NCBI GenBank assembly: GCA_948469375.1
Contig: CAOKLO010000001.1
Location: forward strand, 104,861-168,860
Origin: an uncultured bacterium
GTDB lineage: Bacteria > Bacillota > Clostridia > Oscillospirales > Oscillospiraceae
DNA: 64,000 bases
Reading direction: 5' to 3'
The stretch's first letter is position 1; each line of letters starts with the position of its first letter. The translations under genes were made by a program, and so were the position numbers. Shown here piece by piece: positions 48,506 to 56,981 of the stretch. The notes below the pieces were generated by a model. It saw only the letters and a program-made list of their open reading frames with translations. It did not search any database and was not told where the DNA came from.

Positions 48506-49690
48506 ATGGAGATCAACGGCGCGCAGGTACAAGAGACCTATTATTATAAGGATATGGGGCTGTCCCAAGCCACCATGAAGGCCCTGGACAAAAAGGGCTT
48601 TGTCCAGGCCACCCCCATCCAGGGCGGGGCCATTCCCTATTTCATGGAGTGGAAGGACGTGGTGGCCAAGGCCCCCACCGGCACAGGCAAGACCTTTGCC
48701 TTCGGCATCCCCATGGTGGAGCACATCGATCCGGACTCCAGCGAGGTCCAGGCTCTGATCCTGGCCCCCACCCGGGAGCTGGCCATTCAGATCCGTGACG
48801 AGCTGCGGGACTTGTGCGCCTTCCGGGAGGGGGTGCGCACCGTGTGCCTCTACGGCGGCCAGCCCATTGAAAAGCAGATCACTCAGCTCAAGAGCAAGCC
48901 CCAGATCGTGGTGGCCACGCCCGGGCGGCTGATGGACCACATGAAGCGGCGCACCGTCAAGCTGGACAAGGTGCAGACTGTGGTGCTGGACGAAGCGGAC
49001 CGGATGCTGGACATGGGATTTATTCAGGACGTGACCCGTATCCTGGACAAAATGCCGAACCGCCGCAACCTAGGGTTATTTTCCGCCACAATATCACGAG
49101 AAGTTATGGATATCTCCTGGGTGTACCAGCGGGACCCGGCGGAGATCACCGTCCGCCCGGTGGAGGAGAACCGTCCGGACATTCAGCAGTACGCCATCGA
49201 GCTCATGGGCCGGGAGCAGAAGCTGGACACCATGACCGCCCTGCTCAACAACGGCGGATACGACCGGGCCATCGCCTTCTGCAACACGAAAAACATGACG
49301 GACCGGCTGGCGGGACTGCTGAAAATGCGTGGGATTTCCTGCGAGGCCATCCACGGCGACATCCAGCAGCGGGTGCGGGAGCAAACCTTGAAAAAGTTTA
49401 AGGACGGCAAGCTGCGGGTACTGGTGGCCACCGACGTGGCGGCCCGGGGATTGGACATCGACGACGTGGACGCAGTATTCAACTACGACGTGCCCGACGA
49501 GCAGGAGTACTATATCCACCGCATCGGCCGCACGGGCCGGGCGAAGAAGCACGGCGTATCCTATACGCTGATGGCCTCCGTCACGGAGTCCGTAAAAATG
49601 CGGGACATCGCCCGGAACACCAAAGCGGAAATTCAGCTTTTGAAGTATGACAAGGACGGCTGCCTCATGCTGGTGGAGCAGGAAAACTGA
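48506..49690 (+). CDS. DEAD-box ATP-dependent RNA helicase
   Basis: RNA-unwinding enzyme with both RecA-like domains and almost no C-terminal extension (394 residues). The Q motif is FVQATPIQ (32-39). Motif I is APTGTGKT (56-63), Ia PTRELA, Ib TPGRL, II LDEADRMLDMGF and III FSATIS. Motif IV is AIAFCNTK, V ATDVAARGLDI and VI HRIGRTGR. Short forms such as this resemble RhlE/CshB-type helicases. It follows the Rrf2 gene by 40 nt and may share its transcript; a terminator follows. Confidence 0.95.
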   Translation: MEINGAQVQETYYYKDMGLSQATMKALDKKGFVQATPIQGGAIPYFMEWKDVVAKAPTGTGKTFAFGIPMVEHIDPDSSEVQALILAPTRELAIQIRDELRDLCAFREGVRTVCLYGGQPIEKQITQLKSKPQIVVATPGRLMDHMKRRTVKLDKVQTVVLDEADRMLDMGFIQDVTRILDKMPNRRNLGLFSATISREVMDISWVYQRDPAEITVRPVEENRPDIQQYAIELMGREQKLDTMTALLNNGGYDRAIAFCNTKNMTDRLAGLLKMRGISCEAIHGDIQQRVREQTLKKFKDGKLRVLVATDVAARGLDIDDVDAVFNYDVPDEQEYYIHRIGRTGRAKKHGVSYTLMASVTESVKMRDIARNTKAEIQLLKYDKDGCLMLVEQEN

Positions 49691-49696
49691 TGGGAT

Positions 49697-49733
49697 AGAC
49701 CGGGGGAGCGGGAATTCGTCCCTCGGTCTTTTT
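49697..49733 (+). terminator. Intrinsic terminator after the helicase gene
   Basis: AGACCG-GGGGA pairs with TCCCT-CGGTCT around a short loop and is followed by TTTTT. It overlaps the space before the ymdB ribosome site (AAAGGAGG at 49737-49744). Confidence 0.8.
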
Positions 49734-49753
49734 GTAAAAAGGAGGCATAGTTG

Positions 49754-50530
49754 ATGAACATTCAAGTATTGGCCGTGGGCGACGTGGTGGGAGACGCCGG
49801 AGTGGACTTTCTCTGCCGCCACCTGCCCGCCCTGCGCAAGCTCCACGGCGTCCATTTCACCGTGGTGTGCGGGGAGAATGCCGCCTGTAACGGTCTGCTC
49901 CCCCAACAGGCGGACGCCATTTTTTCCGCCGGAGCGGATGTGATAACGATGGGAAATCATACGTGGGATAAACAACAAATCGTTAAGTACATGGAGGGCA
50001 ATCCCTATATCATCCGTCCCGCCAACTACACCAGCCGTGCCCCCGGCCGGGGCTGGGGGGTGTTCGACGGTCCCCGGGGCTTGCGCATCCGGGTGGTGGA
50101 CCTGATCGGCCGGTGTGAGATGGACGCCAATTTTGACAACCCCTTTACCAAAATGGACGAAATTTTAAGGGAAAAGGACGCTGATTTGACTCTGGTGGAC
50201 CTCCACGCCGAGGCCACCAGCGAGAAGGGTGCCATGGCCTGGTATCTGGACGGGCGGGCGCAGGCGCTGTGGGGGACCCATACCCATGTGCCCACCGCCG
50301 ACTGCCAGGTGCTGCCTCAGGGGCTGGGGTTCGTCACCGATTTGGGCATGACCGGGCCCAGCCGGTCTGTCATCGGCATCAAGCCAGAGCAGGCCGTCAA
50401 CCGCTTTATGGGCGGCCTGCCCCGGCGGTTTGAGCCCGCGCCGGGGCCGTGCAAGCTGAACGCGGTTCTGTTTGAGATCGACGCCGCCGCCAAGCGGTGC
50501 GCCGGCGTTCAGCGCATTGACATCAGCTGA
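49754..50530 (+). CDS. ymdB: YmdB-family metallophosphoesterase
   Basis: A TIGR00282-type calcineurin-like phosphoesterase; the Bacillus member hydrolyses 2',3'-cyclic nucleotides and affects motility versus biofilm choice. Metal motifs are visible: VLAVGDVVGDAG (Asp), CGENAAC (Glu/Asn), MGNHTWD (Asn-His) and LVDLHAEATSEKGA, ending with GTHTHVPTAD. Length 258 is typical. The ATG has AAAGGAGG 8 nt upstream; a TTG directly before it is in frame. Confidence 0.94.
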   Translation: MNIQVLAVGDVVGDAGVDFLCRHLPALRKLHGVHFTVVCGENAACNGLLPQQADAIFSAGADVITMGNHTWDKQQIVKYMEGNPYIIRPANYTSRAPGRGWGVFDGPRGLRIRVVDLIGRCEMDANFDNPFTKMDEILREKDADLTLVDLHAEATSEKGAMAWYLDGRAQALWGTHTHVPTADCQVLPQGLGFVTDLGMTGPSRSVIGIKPEQAVNRFMGGLPRRFEPAPGPCKLNAVLFEIDAAAKRCAGVQRIDIS

Positions 50531-50560
50531 CCTGCTTTTTCTTTGTAAAGAAAAAGCAGG
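50531..50560. repeat. Near-perfect palindrome after ymdB
   Basis: CCTGCTTTTTCTTT / AAAGAAAAAGCAGG with a 2-nt centre, starting at the base after the ymdB stop. It has no separate U-tract, but the internal T/A runs would allow terminator-like folding in either direction. The remaining sequence to 50661 contains GCAAC-CAATA-GTTGC (near 50580-50594), a possible operator. Confidence 0.6.
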
Positions 50561-50661
50561 CAAAAGAGACTTTTGACTGGCGCAACCAATAGTTGCCCCA
50601 TATTTGGTGGACGCAACCATTCCTTTTTGATAGGATGGGCCCATCAAAAGGAGGTAATATT

Positions 50662-51021
50662 ATGGCATCTGCATTCCCTTTGGCTCTTCCCGTACTGCTC
50701 CTCAACCTTGCGCTTTTGGTCTTTTTCATCTATGTAGTCGTGCTGATTGTCCGCGCCTTGCGAAAATATCTCCGCTCCGGCCCAGACGGCAAAAATCCGC
50801 CCGAGCAGGCAAAAACTCTGGGCGAAACGCTCAAAGCCCACCGCACCAGCCGAGGCTTCACCCAGGAGTACGTGGCCGAGTCCCTGGGCGTCAGCCGTCA
50901 GGCCGTCAGCAAGTGGGAGAACGGCACCTCAGACCCCAGCACCGCCAATCTGATGGCCCTGGCAAAGCTCTACGGCCTGTCGGTGGATGAGCTTCTGAAG
51001 CAAGTGGAAACAACCGAATAA
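50662..51021 (+). CDS. Membrane-anchored XRE-family regulator
   Basis: A 119-residue protein with one N-terminal span (ALPVLLLNLALLVFFIYVVV, about 7-30) and a cytosolic Cro/C1-type helix-turn-helix (about 55-110: LKAHRTSRGFTQEYVAESLG, SRQAVSKWENGTSDPSTANL). AAAGGAGGT precedes the ATG. Membrane-tethered HTH proteins of this size are common in Clostridia; target unknown. It is followed by its own terminator. Confidence 0.85.
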   Translation: MASAFPLALPVLLLNLALLVFFIYVVVLIVRALRKYLRSGPDGKNPPEQAKTLGETLKAHRTSRGFTQEYVAESLGVSRQAVSKWENGTSDPSTANLMALAKLYGLSVDELLKQVETTE

Positions 51022-51032
51022 ACGACAAAATA

Positions 51033-51064
51033 TCCCTCCCGTCCAGCGGGAGGGACATTTTTTT
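51033..51064 (+). terminator. Intrinsic terminator after the XRE gene
   Basis: TCCCTCCCG / CGGGAGGGA (9-bp stem, 5-nt loop) followed by CATTTTTTT. The stem sequence closely resembles that of the hairpin at 52665-52690. Confidence 0.9.
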
Positions 51065-51108
51065 GCCCAAAACCATAGATTGGGGAAAACCGAAAAGGAG
51101 TTTTTCCT

Positions 51109-52551
51109 ATGAAGCTGTCTCAGCTGTTGTCCGCCATCGGCGCGGACTGCCCCCAGGAGGCGGAGATCACCGCCCTCACCTGCGACTCCCGCGAAGTGGT
51201 CCCAGGGGCGCTGTTCGCCGCCCTGGAGGGCGCCCGCACCGACGGCCGCGCCCACATCCCCGACGCGCTGAGCCACGGCGCCGCCGCCGTGGTGTGCCGT
51301 CCGCCTCTGCCGGAAAACGTCCCGGGAGCGGCGGCGGAACGCCCCAGAGCCGCGCTGGCCCTGCTGGCCGCAGAATTTTACGGCCGTCCCGCCGACGCCC
51401 TCACGCTCATCGCCGTCACCGGCACCAAGGGCAAAACCACCACCGCCCACATGCTCCGGGACATTCTCACCGCCGCGGAGCACAAAACCGGCATGATCGG
51501 CACGCTTGGCACATATATCGGCGCTGAAAAGTTGTCCGACACCCTCAACACCACCCCGGAGCCCATCGCCCTCCACCGCACCCTGCGGCAGATGGCCGAC
51601 GCAGGCTGTACCCATGTGGTGATGGAGGTCTCCTCCCAGGCTATGAAGCTGGAGCGGGTCCACGGCCTCACTTTCGCCGCCGGACTGTTTTTAAACCTCT
51701 CTCCGGACCACATCGGCGGCGCGGAGCACGCCGACTTTGACGAATACCGCGCCTGTAAAGCCGCCTTGTTCCGTCAGTGCAAAGCCGCTGTGGGCAATGC
51801 CGACGATCCAAGCTGGCCCGTTATGGCGGATCAGGTCCCGGCCGGAGCGCCCGTCACCACCTTTGGCTTCGGCAAAAAGGCGGATATCCGCGCCCTTTCC
51901 TCCGCACCGGACCCGGACCGTCCCCTGTCCTCCCTCCTCACCGTCGAGGGCTCCGCCCCCTATTCCGTCCCTCTCCCCGGGGCCTTCAACGCCGCCGACG
52001 CCCTGGCCGCCGCCGCCCTCAGCCGTGCCTTGAGCGTCCCGAACCACGCCGTCCGCGCCGGATTGGCCCGCGTCTCCGTTCCGGGACGGGCCCAAATCAT
52101 CCCCGTGCCCGCCCCCTTTACTGTGGTCATCGACTACGCTCACAACGGCGTCAGTTTCGACGCCATCCTCTCCGCCCTGCGGGAGCACCACCCCCGCCGT
52201 ATCCTCTTGGTGTTCGGCGCGGGGGGCGACCGCCCCAAAATCCGCCGCCGGGACATGGCCCGCTCCGCCGCCCGGTGGGCGGACTACGCCATACTCACCG
52301 CCGACAACCCCCGGTCCGAACTCGCCGAGGACATCTGCGCCGACATCGCCGCCGCCCTGGGAGACGCCATCCCATGGGAAATCATTCCAGACCGGCAGGC
52401 GGCCATTTTTCGGGCGCTGTCGCTGGCGGGAGAGGGGGACGTGGTGGCCCTGCTGGGCAAGGGGCACGAGGAGTACATCGAGGAAAAGGGAATCCGCCGT
52501 CCCTTCTCGGAGCGGCGGGCGGTAGAGGCGTATTTCAGCGTGCAACGTTGA
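51109..52551 (+). CDS. murE: UDP-MurNAc-tripeptide synthetase MurE family
   Basis: Mur ligase that adds the third amino acid to UDP-MurNAc-dipeptide. The ATP loop is TGTKGKTTT at 104-112; most MurE have GTNGKTT, so the Lys is a variant. Other motifs are LNTTPEPIALHRTLRQMADA, MEVSSQAMKLERVHG, LNLSPDHIGG and VIDYAHNGVSFDAIL. DNPRSE near residue 405 indicates diaminopimelate rather than lysine. LLGKGHEEY closes the C-terminal domain. It stands alone, outside a division/cell-wall cluster, so it may be a second MurE copy. The ATG has AAAAGGAG upstream. Confidence 0.88.
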   Translation: MKLSQLLSAIGADCPQEAEITALTCDSREVVPGALFAALEGARTDGRAHIPDALSHGAAAVVCRPPLPENVPGAAAERPRAALALLAAEFYGRPADALTLIAVTGTKGKTTTAHMLRDILTAAEHKTGMIGTLGTYIGAEKLSDTLNTTPEPIALHRTLRQMADAGCTHVVMEVSSQAMKLERVHGLTFAAGLFLNLSPDHIGGAEHADFDEYRACKAALFRQCKAAVGNADDPSWPVMADQVPAGAPVTTFGFGKKADIRALSSAPDPDRPLSSLLTVEGSAPYSVPLPGAFNAADALAAAALSRALSVPNHAVRAGLARVSVPGRAQIIPVPAPFTVVIDYAHNGVSFDAILSALREHHPRRILLVFGAGGDRPKIRRRDMARSAARWADYAILTADNPRSELAEDICADIAAALGDAIPWEIIPDRQAAIFRALSLAGEGDVVALLGKGHEEYIEEKGIRRPFSERRAVEAYFSVQR

Positions 52552-52664
52552 CCTTTCATCCGTTTGACGGTTACGATTCGGATCACAAAAAGGGACAGCC
52601 GCTCCGCCAGGGATTTGTCAAGCGCCCCCTTTCCCTTGCACCGAAACGTGCAAGGCGGCGGCGG

Positions 52665-52690
52665 TTATCCCTCCCTGGCGGGAGGGATAA
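52665..52690 (+). promoter_or_regulatory. Hairpin that sequesters a ribosome binding site
   Basis: TTATCCCTCCC (52665-52675) is perfectly complementary to GGGAGGGATAA (52680-52690) with a TGGC loop. The GGGAGGG (52680-52686) is the ribosome site of the gene starting at 52695, so translation should be low unless the stem is opened. A second inverted repeat CCTTGCA / TGCAAGG (52634-52655) lies just upstream. Confidence 0.7.
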
Positions 52691-52694
52691 AAAT

Positions 52695-53126
52695 ATGCAA
52701 CACACAGACAAGTACAAGCTGAACCTGATTGAAAAGGACGACGTATTTTCGCCGGACACGCTGAACGAAAACGCGGAGAAGGTGGAAAGCCTTCTGGTCT
52801 CGCTGGCAAACGGGGACAGGGAGGAAGCGGAGGCAAGGGAAGCGCTGGAAAGCCGGGTCATTGCGCTGGAGGCCAAAAAGGTGGTGACGGGGACCTACGT
52901 CGGGGAGGGGGCGGTGAGCTCATACGCTCCCCACGTGATTTCCCTGGGCTTCACCCCGCTCGCGGTGATCGTCCTGGGGGGCAGCCCGGTCGTGACCATA
53001 TTGGCCGTTCAGGGCACCCCCAGCCCCAGCATGACGATCGTAGACGGCGGATTTACCGTGATGCGCGGCCAGGGCAGTGACTTGGATAATGAAAAGCTCA
53101 CATACCGTTACATCGCTTTCGGCTAA
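52695..53126 (+). CDS. Hypothetical protein, phage-tail-like
   Basis: A 143-residue protein. MQHTDKYKLNLIEKDDVFSP then DTLNENAEKVESLLVSLANG resembles N-termini of phage-tail-associated proteins often seen in clostridial genomes. Residues 25-65 form a short coiled coil, and residues 70-143 look like a beta-rich domain (GTYVGEGAVSSYAPHVISLG). No signal peptide. No other phage gene is nearby. The ribosome site is inside a hairpin, and a strong terminator follows the stop. Function unknown. Confidence 0.75.
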   Translation: MQHTDKYKLNLIEKDDVFSPDTLNENAEKVESLLVSLANGDREEAEAREALESRVIALEAKKVVTGTYVGEGAVSSYAPHVISLGFTPLAVIVLGGSPVVTILAVQGTPSPSMTIVDGGFTVMRGQGSDLDNEKLTYRYIAFG

Positions 53127-53136
53127 AATCAAAGAG

Positions 53137-53166
53137 AAAGCCCCCCGGAATTCCGGGGGGCTTTCC
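53137..53166. terminator. Bidirectional intrinsic terminator
   Basis: AAAGCCCCCCGGAA / TTCCGGGGGGCTTT is a perfect palindrome between the convergent phage-tail-like gene and the SLH gene, with A/T runs on both sides. Confidence 0.92.
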
Positions 53167-53197
53167 TCATGCTTTGGGTGTTTGTATACGTCTCAAC

Positions 53198-56100
53198 TTA
53201 GCCCATAGTGCTCTGGTCCCAGTTGACGTAGATGACGGTGACGGTCAGAGGATCGCTGGGGCTGGTCTGGATGCTGACCATCGGGAAGTGACCGGTGGTG
53301 TTGTAAACCTCGGAGGTGGAGGACGCCTCGTTCAGGGTGCCCAGGTCGGCGATGTTCGGCCAGATCCGGGCGGCGCCGACGTTCTTGGCGTTCAGGTTGA
53401 CCACCTTGGCGCCCGCCACGTTGAAGATGGCGTAGCCAGCGTTGTTGTCAGCGACGCCGGTGCTACTCACGTCAGTGCCGATCTTGGCGGTCTGGCTGGC
53501 ATAAGTGGCGGCGTTGTACTCCACACGGTTCAGGATGGGATGGCAGTTGTTGCCGATGATGCCGGGACGTCCGGCGACTTTCAGCTCCGTGATGCCGGTG
53601 TCACTCTTCCAGCTGGCGGAGGCCTTGATGATGCCGTCACCGCTCGTGCCGTCGTCATGGGCGCGGTACACGGTGTCACCCATGGGAGTCTTCAGGCCGG
53701 TGTCAACCAGCACGTAGAAGCTGTCCTTCACCAGGGCGTGGTCGGTCTCACCAGCGCCAGCCTCAGTGGGATCGTTGATCAGCCAGCGCTGGACCTCCTC
53801 GCCATTCTCGTACATGGTGTACAGATGGAAGGTGTTGACGCCCTGCGTAATCTCAGAATCCTGAGCGGGGTTGCCCACGAAGTACAGGTTGCTGCCGCCG
53901 GTCCAGGACACCGCGTCCTTGGGGATGATGATGGTGTCAACCTTGGTGGGGTTGGTGCCGTCCACGCTGGCGTAGCTCAGCGGGCTGGAGGTGTAGTACA
54001 TCTGCTCGTTGAAGTGACGGCTGGCCGTATCAGGAGCAGCAGCATGCTCCTTCAAATAGGCGTCGCCGGTCGCGGTCAGGGTATTCGCGCCGGAGATGGT
54101 AACGGTGGAACCGCCCTTGAGCAGCTCCTCGATGCCGTTGTACACCTCGACCTTCTGGGTGTCGGTGCCCGCGCCGTCCACGATGATGAACTTGGTATCG
54201 CTGGTGGCGTAGGTGCTGCCGCCCAGCAGCTTGGTGCCCAGACGGGCGTCGGTGGTGTTGAAGGTCCAGGTGGCGTTATTGGCCAGGATATTAGCGCCAG
54301 CAGCACCGGCGGTAGTGCCGGATCCAGCCATGCCCACGCTGGGGCTCACGGTGGTAAAGACGCCGCGGTTGGTGTCCTTGGTGTAGCCGGTGGCGCTGGT
54401 CATATCGCCGTTCTCGTTGACCAGGTAGCCCACGTAGCTCTGCTTGGTCACGCCGGACACGCCGTTGGCGCTGTCACGGAAGGGCAGGCCGGTATCGGCC
54501 ATGGTCACGACGTTGGCCTGGGTGGACACGTTGGCGATGGGCTTGCCGTCCAGAGTCTTGACGACCTTCTTCACCTGCTCGCCCTTCAGGTTCACGCCCA
54601 CCAGGGTGTACTCATAGGTGGAGGAGCCGTAGGGAGTGGTGTAGTCCAGGTAGGTGCCGTAAACGAACTCGCTGTTGTAGATGGGCTCAATCCAGATGTA
54701 CTTGCCGTCGGCGTCCAGGTAGGCGCGGTAGTTGCCGTACAGCTGGGCGGTGGCGGACAGGTTCACAGCCGGCTTATTGCCCTGGATGCCCCGGTTGGCA
54801 GCAGTGGGATCGGCGTCATAGTCCGCGATGTCGTCGGCCAGCAGGGAGCGCTCGATGCGCTGGCCGCCGATGACGATGGAGCCGGTGTGGTTGGCCTGGG
54901 TGTAATTGAAGTTGGTCACAGTGCCCTCCACAACGCTGGTGGGCTTGGACAGGCGGTAGAACAGGTTGGCAGTATCGCCGCCATCCACGGTAGTGGTGGC
55001 CGGAGGCGTAAAGCCGGTGGCCTCGGGAGTGCCGGCAGTAGCGCTGCACACAGTCTTCACGTCCGGGGTGTTGGTGCCGATGATGGCCACGCCCACCACG
55101 GGTTCGCCCAGGGTCTTGGTGGAGGTAGCGGTCAGGGCGGTCTGGTGAATCATATCCAGGGCCTGATCGTTCCAGGTGTCATTGGCAGCAGCAAACTGGG
55201 GCACGGTCACGGTGGGATAGGAGGCGTGGCTGTTCACCTGAGCCACCCGGGACACATTGGTGCTCAGGGCAACAACCATGTCCACCTGGTTGTTGCTGCT
55301 GTTGGAGATCAGCAGGTACAGGGGATAATCGGTGTTGCTGTCCTCGCCCAGCTTGTTGGCGCTGACCACGCCGTTGGCGTCGTGGCCGCTGCCCACGGTG
55401 GCGAAGGCGCCGTTGGACACATAGTCGCTGGAGCCGACTGCCTCAGTGGTGGTGTTAATGCGCGCGATGGAGCCGGACACGCCGAAGTCCTGGTTGAACA
55501 CGGCCTTGCTCCGCTTCAGGTCCACGTTGAACCCGGCGGCCTGAGCGGCCTGGCCCAACAGAGCCTTGGTAGCCTTGGCGGCGGCAGTATAAGTGGAGTC
55601 GGACAGCGCCACCTTACCGTCGGCAGCAGGATCGCTGACGGTAACCAGAGCGGTCTTCACCACGTTGTCGTACAGGGCGTAGGTGGTCTTGTTGCCCGTG
55701 TCATCATTGTTGTACCAGATTTCCACCTTGTGGCCAAACATGTCAACGCCGGTCTTGGCGTCGATGGACACCGTCTCGGTGGTGGTGCCCACGCCCGGAG
55801 TGGCCAGGCTCTCGTCAAAGTTCCTGGTCTGATGGAAGTAGCTGTAGTAAGCGGGCTTGCCGGTGAGGTTCCAGTTCACGCGGGTGCCGGACTCGCCGGT
55901 GTCCTGGTTGCCCACGATGATGCCGGTGCTCTTCTTCAGGCCGAAGTACTTCTCGCCCAGGCTCTCATTCTCCACGCGCTGCTCGCCGGTGGTGGCGGAG
56001 CCGCTGTAGTGAGTGGTCTGATAGCCGAAAGCGGGGGTGTACTCCACGGTGGCCGCCTGAGCGGCGTGGAACAGGATGGAGGCCACCACGTCACGGCGGG

Positions 56101-56683
56101 AGGCCAGATGCAGGGTGGCGTCGTAATGGGCGGACTTCACGTCATTCAGCAGCTCGCGCTGAGTGGCGGTAGAGGACACCCGGAGAATCCACTGGGAACC
56201 GGTGAACTCGTTGTTCTGGTCGTAGCCCATGGCGCGCAGGACCATAGCCAGCACCTCATAGCCGGTGACGTTGGCATAGGGATTAAAGGTGGTGGCGGTG
56301 GTGCCCTTGATGTAGCCTGCATTCCAGCAGTAGCCCACGTAACCGGCGAACCAGTCGTCGGCCTTCACGTCAACGAAGGGATGGACCGTGGTGTACAGGT
56401 CCTTCTTCTCGTTGCCGGTGTCGCCGGTGGACAGGCGGTAGATCAGAGCGGCGACCTCGGCCCGGGTAATGTTGCTGCCGGGGCGGAAGCCGTTCTCGTC
56501 GCCCTGATAGACCTTCATGCCGGAGAGAACATCGACAGCCTTGATGAACTCTTCCGTCACTTGATCCTTGTCGGTCCATTCCTTGACCTGGTCGTACTTG
56601 GACGCGGCATTCGCGGTCAGCATCAGGCTGAACGACATGACCATCGCCATGACCAGAGCGAGGAACTTCTTCAAGTTTCTCAT
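53198..56683 (-). CDS. Large S-layer homology (SLH) domain surface protein
   Basis: A 1,161-residue secreted protein. The signal peptide is residues 1-26 (MRNLKKFLALVMAMVMSFSL, cleavage after ANA). Two SLH domains follow, about 40-95 (GFRPGSNITRAEVAALIYRL) and 100-160 (FVDVKADDWFAGYVGYCWNA, then NPYANVTGYEVLAMVLRAMG). These anchor to pyruvylated cell-wall polymer. The remaining 1,000 residues are Thr/Ala/Val/Asn-rich, beta-type, with no enzyme motif I can see. Size, strong AAGGAGG site and uniform codon use suggest an abundant S-layer subunit. Usually three SLH copies are present; I can place only two. It is monocistronic between terminators. Confidence 0.9.
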   Translation of the reverse strand: MRNLKKFLALVMAMVMSFSLMLTANAASKYDQVKEWTDKDQVTEEFIKAVDVLSGMKVYQGDENGFRPGSNITRAEVAALIYRLSTGDTGNEKKDLYTTVHPFVDVKADDWFAGYVGYCWNAGYIKGTTATTFNPYANVTGYEVLAMVLRAMGYDQNNEFTGSQWILRVSSTATQRELLNDVKSAHYDATLHLASRRDVVASILFHAAQAATVEYTPAFGYQTTHYSGSATTGEQRVENESLGEKYFGLKKSTGIIVGNQDTGESGTRVNWNLTGKPAYYSYFHQTRNFDESLATPGVGTTTETVSIDAKTGVDMFGHKVEIWYNNDDTGNKTTYALYDNVVKTALVTVSDPAADGKVALSDSTYTAAAKATKALLGQAAQAAGFNVDLKRSKAVFNQDFGVSGSIARINTTTEAVGSSDYVSNGAFATVGSGHDANGVVSANKLGEDSNTDYPLYLLISNSSNNQVDMVVALSTNVSRVAQVNSHASYPTVTVPQFAAANDTWNDQALDMIHQTALTATSTKTLGEPVVGVAIIGTNTPDVKTVCSATAGTPEATGFTPPATTTVDGGDTANLFYRLSKPTSVVEGTVTNFNYTQANHTGSIVIGGQRIERSLLADDIADYDADPTAANRGIQGNKPAVNLSATAQLYGNYRAYLDADGKYIWIEPIYNSEFVYGTYLDYTTPYGSSTYEYTLVGVNLKGEQVKKVVKTLDGKPIANVSTQANVVTMADTGLPFRDSANGVSGVTKQSYVGYLVNENGDMTSATGYTKDTNRGVFTTVSPSVGMAGSGTTAGAAGANILANNATWTFNTTDARLGTKLLGGSTYATSDTKFIIVDGAGTDTQKVEVYNGIEELLKGGSTVTISGANTLTATGDAYLKEHAAAPDTASRHFNEQMYYTSSPLSYASVDGTNPTKVDTIIIPKDAVSWTGGSNLYFVGNPAQDSEITQGVNTFHLYTMYENGEEVQRWLINDPTEAGAGETDHALVKDSFYVLVDTGLKTPMGDTVYRAHDDGTSGDGIIKASASWKSDTGITELKVAGRPGIIGNNCHPILNRVEYNAATYASQTAKIGTDVSSTGVADNNAGYAIFNVAGAKVVNLNAKNVGAARIWPNIADLGTLNEASSTSEVYNTTGHFPMVSIQTSPSDPLTVTVIYVNWDQSTMG

Positions 56684-56903
56684 TGGATTTGTTTCCTCCT
56701 TGTTTATTTTCGCCGTCATTTCAGAACTTTTTTAACGAATACATTCAGGATAAGCCATCCTCTCTAATTTTCTATATTTTCCCTGTTCCTTCTATATTCA
56801 TCCATTTTTGACCCGTATTTTTCATCCTCTGCGCACATTTTCACGGCAAATCAGGCGATGTGATATTTTCTTTCCTCAACCAATCCCACAGAGAATTAGA
56901 CAC
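56684..56903 (-). promoter_or_regulatory. Upstream region of the SLH gene
   Basis: An AT-rich 220-nt leader between the lepA-side terminators and the SLH start. It contains two AATATAGAA copies (near 56770-56795) that could serve as -10 elements, but I cannot pair either with a convincing -35. A long untranslated leader would fit a highly expressed S-layer gene. Confidence 0.35.
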
Positions 56904-56933
56904 AAAAAATCGAGAGGGCTGTTTCTCCTCTCG
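56904..56933 (-). terminator. Second terminator downstream of lepA
   Basis: CGAGAGG / CCTCTCG with a 9-nt loop (56911-56933), followed on the minus strand by ATTTTTTG. It backs up the adjacent terminator at 56942-56972 and insulates the SLH gene. Confidence 0.8.
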
Positions 56934-56941
56934 AAATTGAC

Positions 56942-56972
56942 AAAAAAAGGAGCGCTCCTGTTGGAGCGCTCC
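56942..56972 (-). terminator. Intrinsic terminator of lepA
   Basis: GGAGCGCTCC repeated around a 4-nt AACA loop (56949-56972), followed on the minus strand by TTTTTTT, 10 nt after the lepA stop. Confidence 0.9.
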
Positions 56973-56981
56973 CAACCATAT

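Noticed and set aside
51777-52694. In-frame upstream extension of the phage-tail-like gene through murE
   Set aside because: The extension is Arg/Pro/Gly-rich out-of-frame murE sequence; the ATG at 52695 has its own ribosome site.
52695-53126. Prophage remnant
   Set aside because: One phage-tail-like protein without integrase, capsid or other phage genes nearby, and ordinary base composition.
53174-56767. 1,197-codon plus-strand open frame opposite the SLH gene
   Set aside because: Same antisense effect. The product is low-complexity Gly/Val/His/Ala with no signal, and it overlaps the terminator region and the SLH start.
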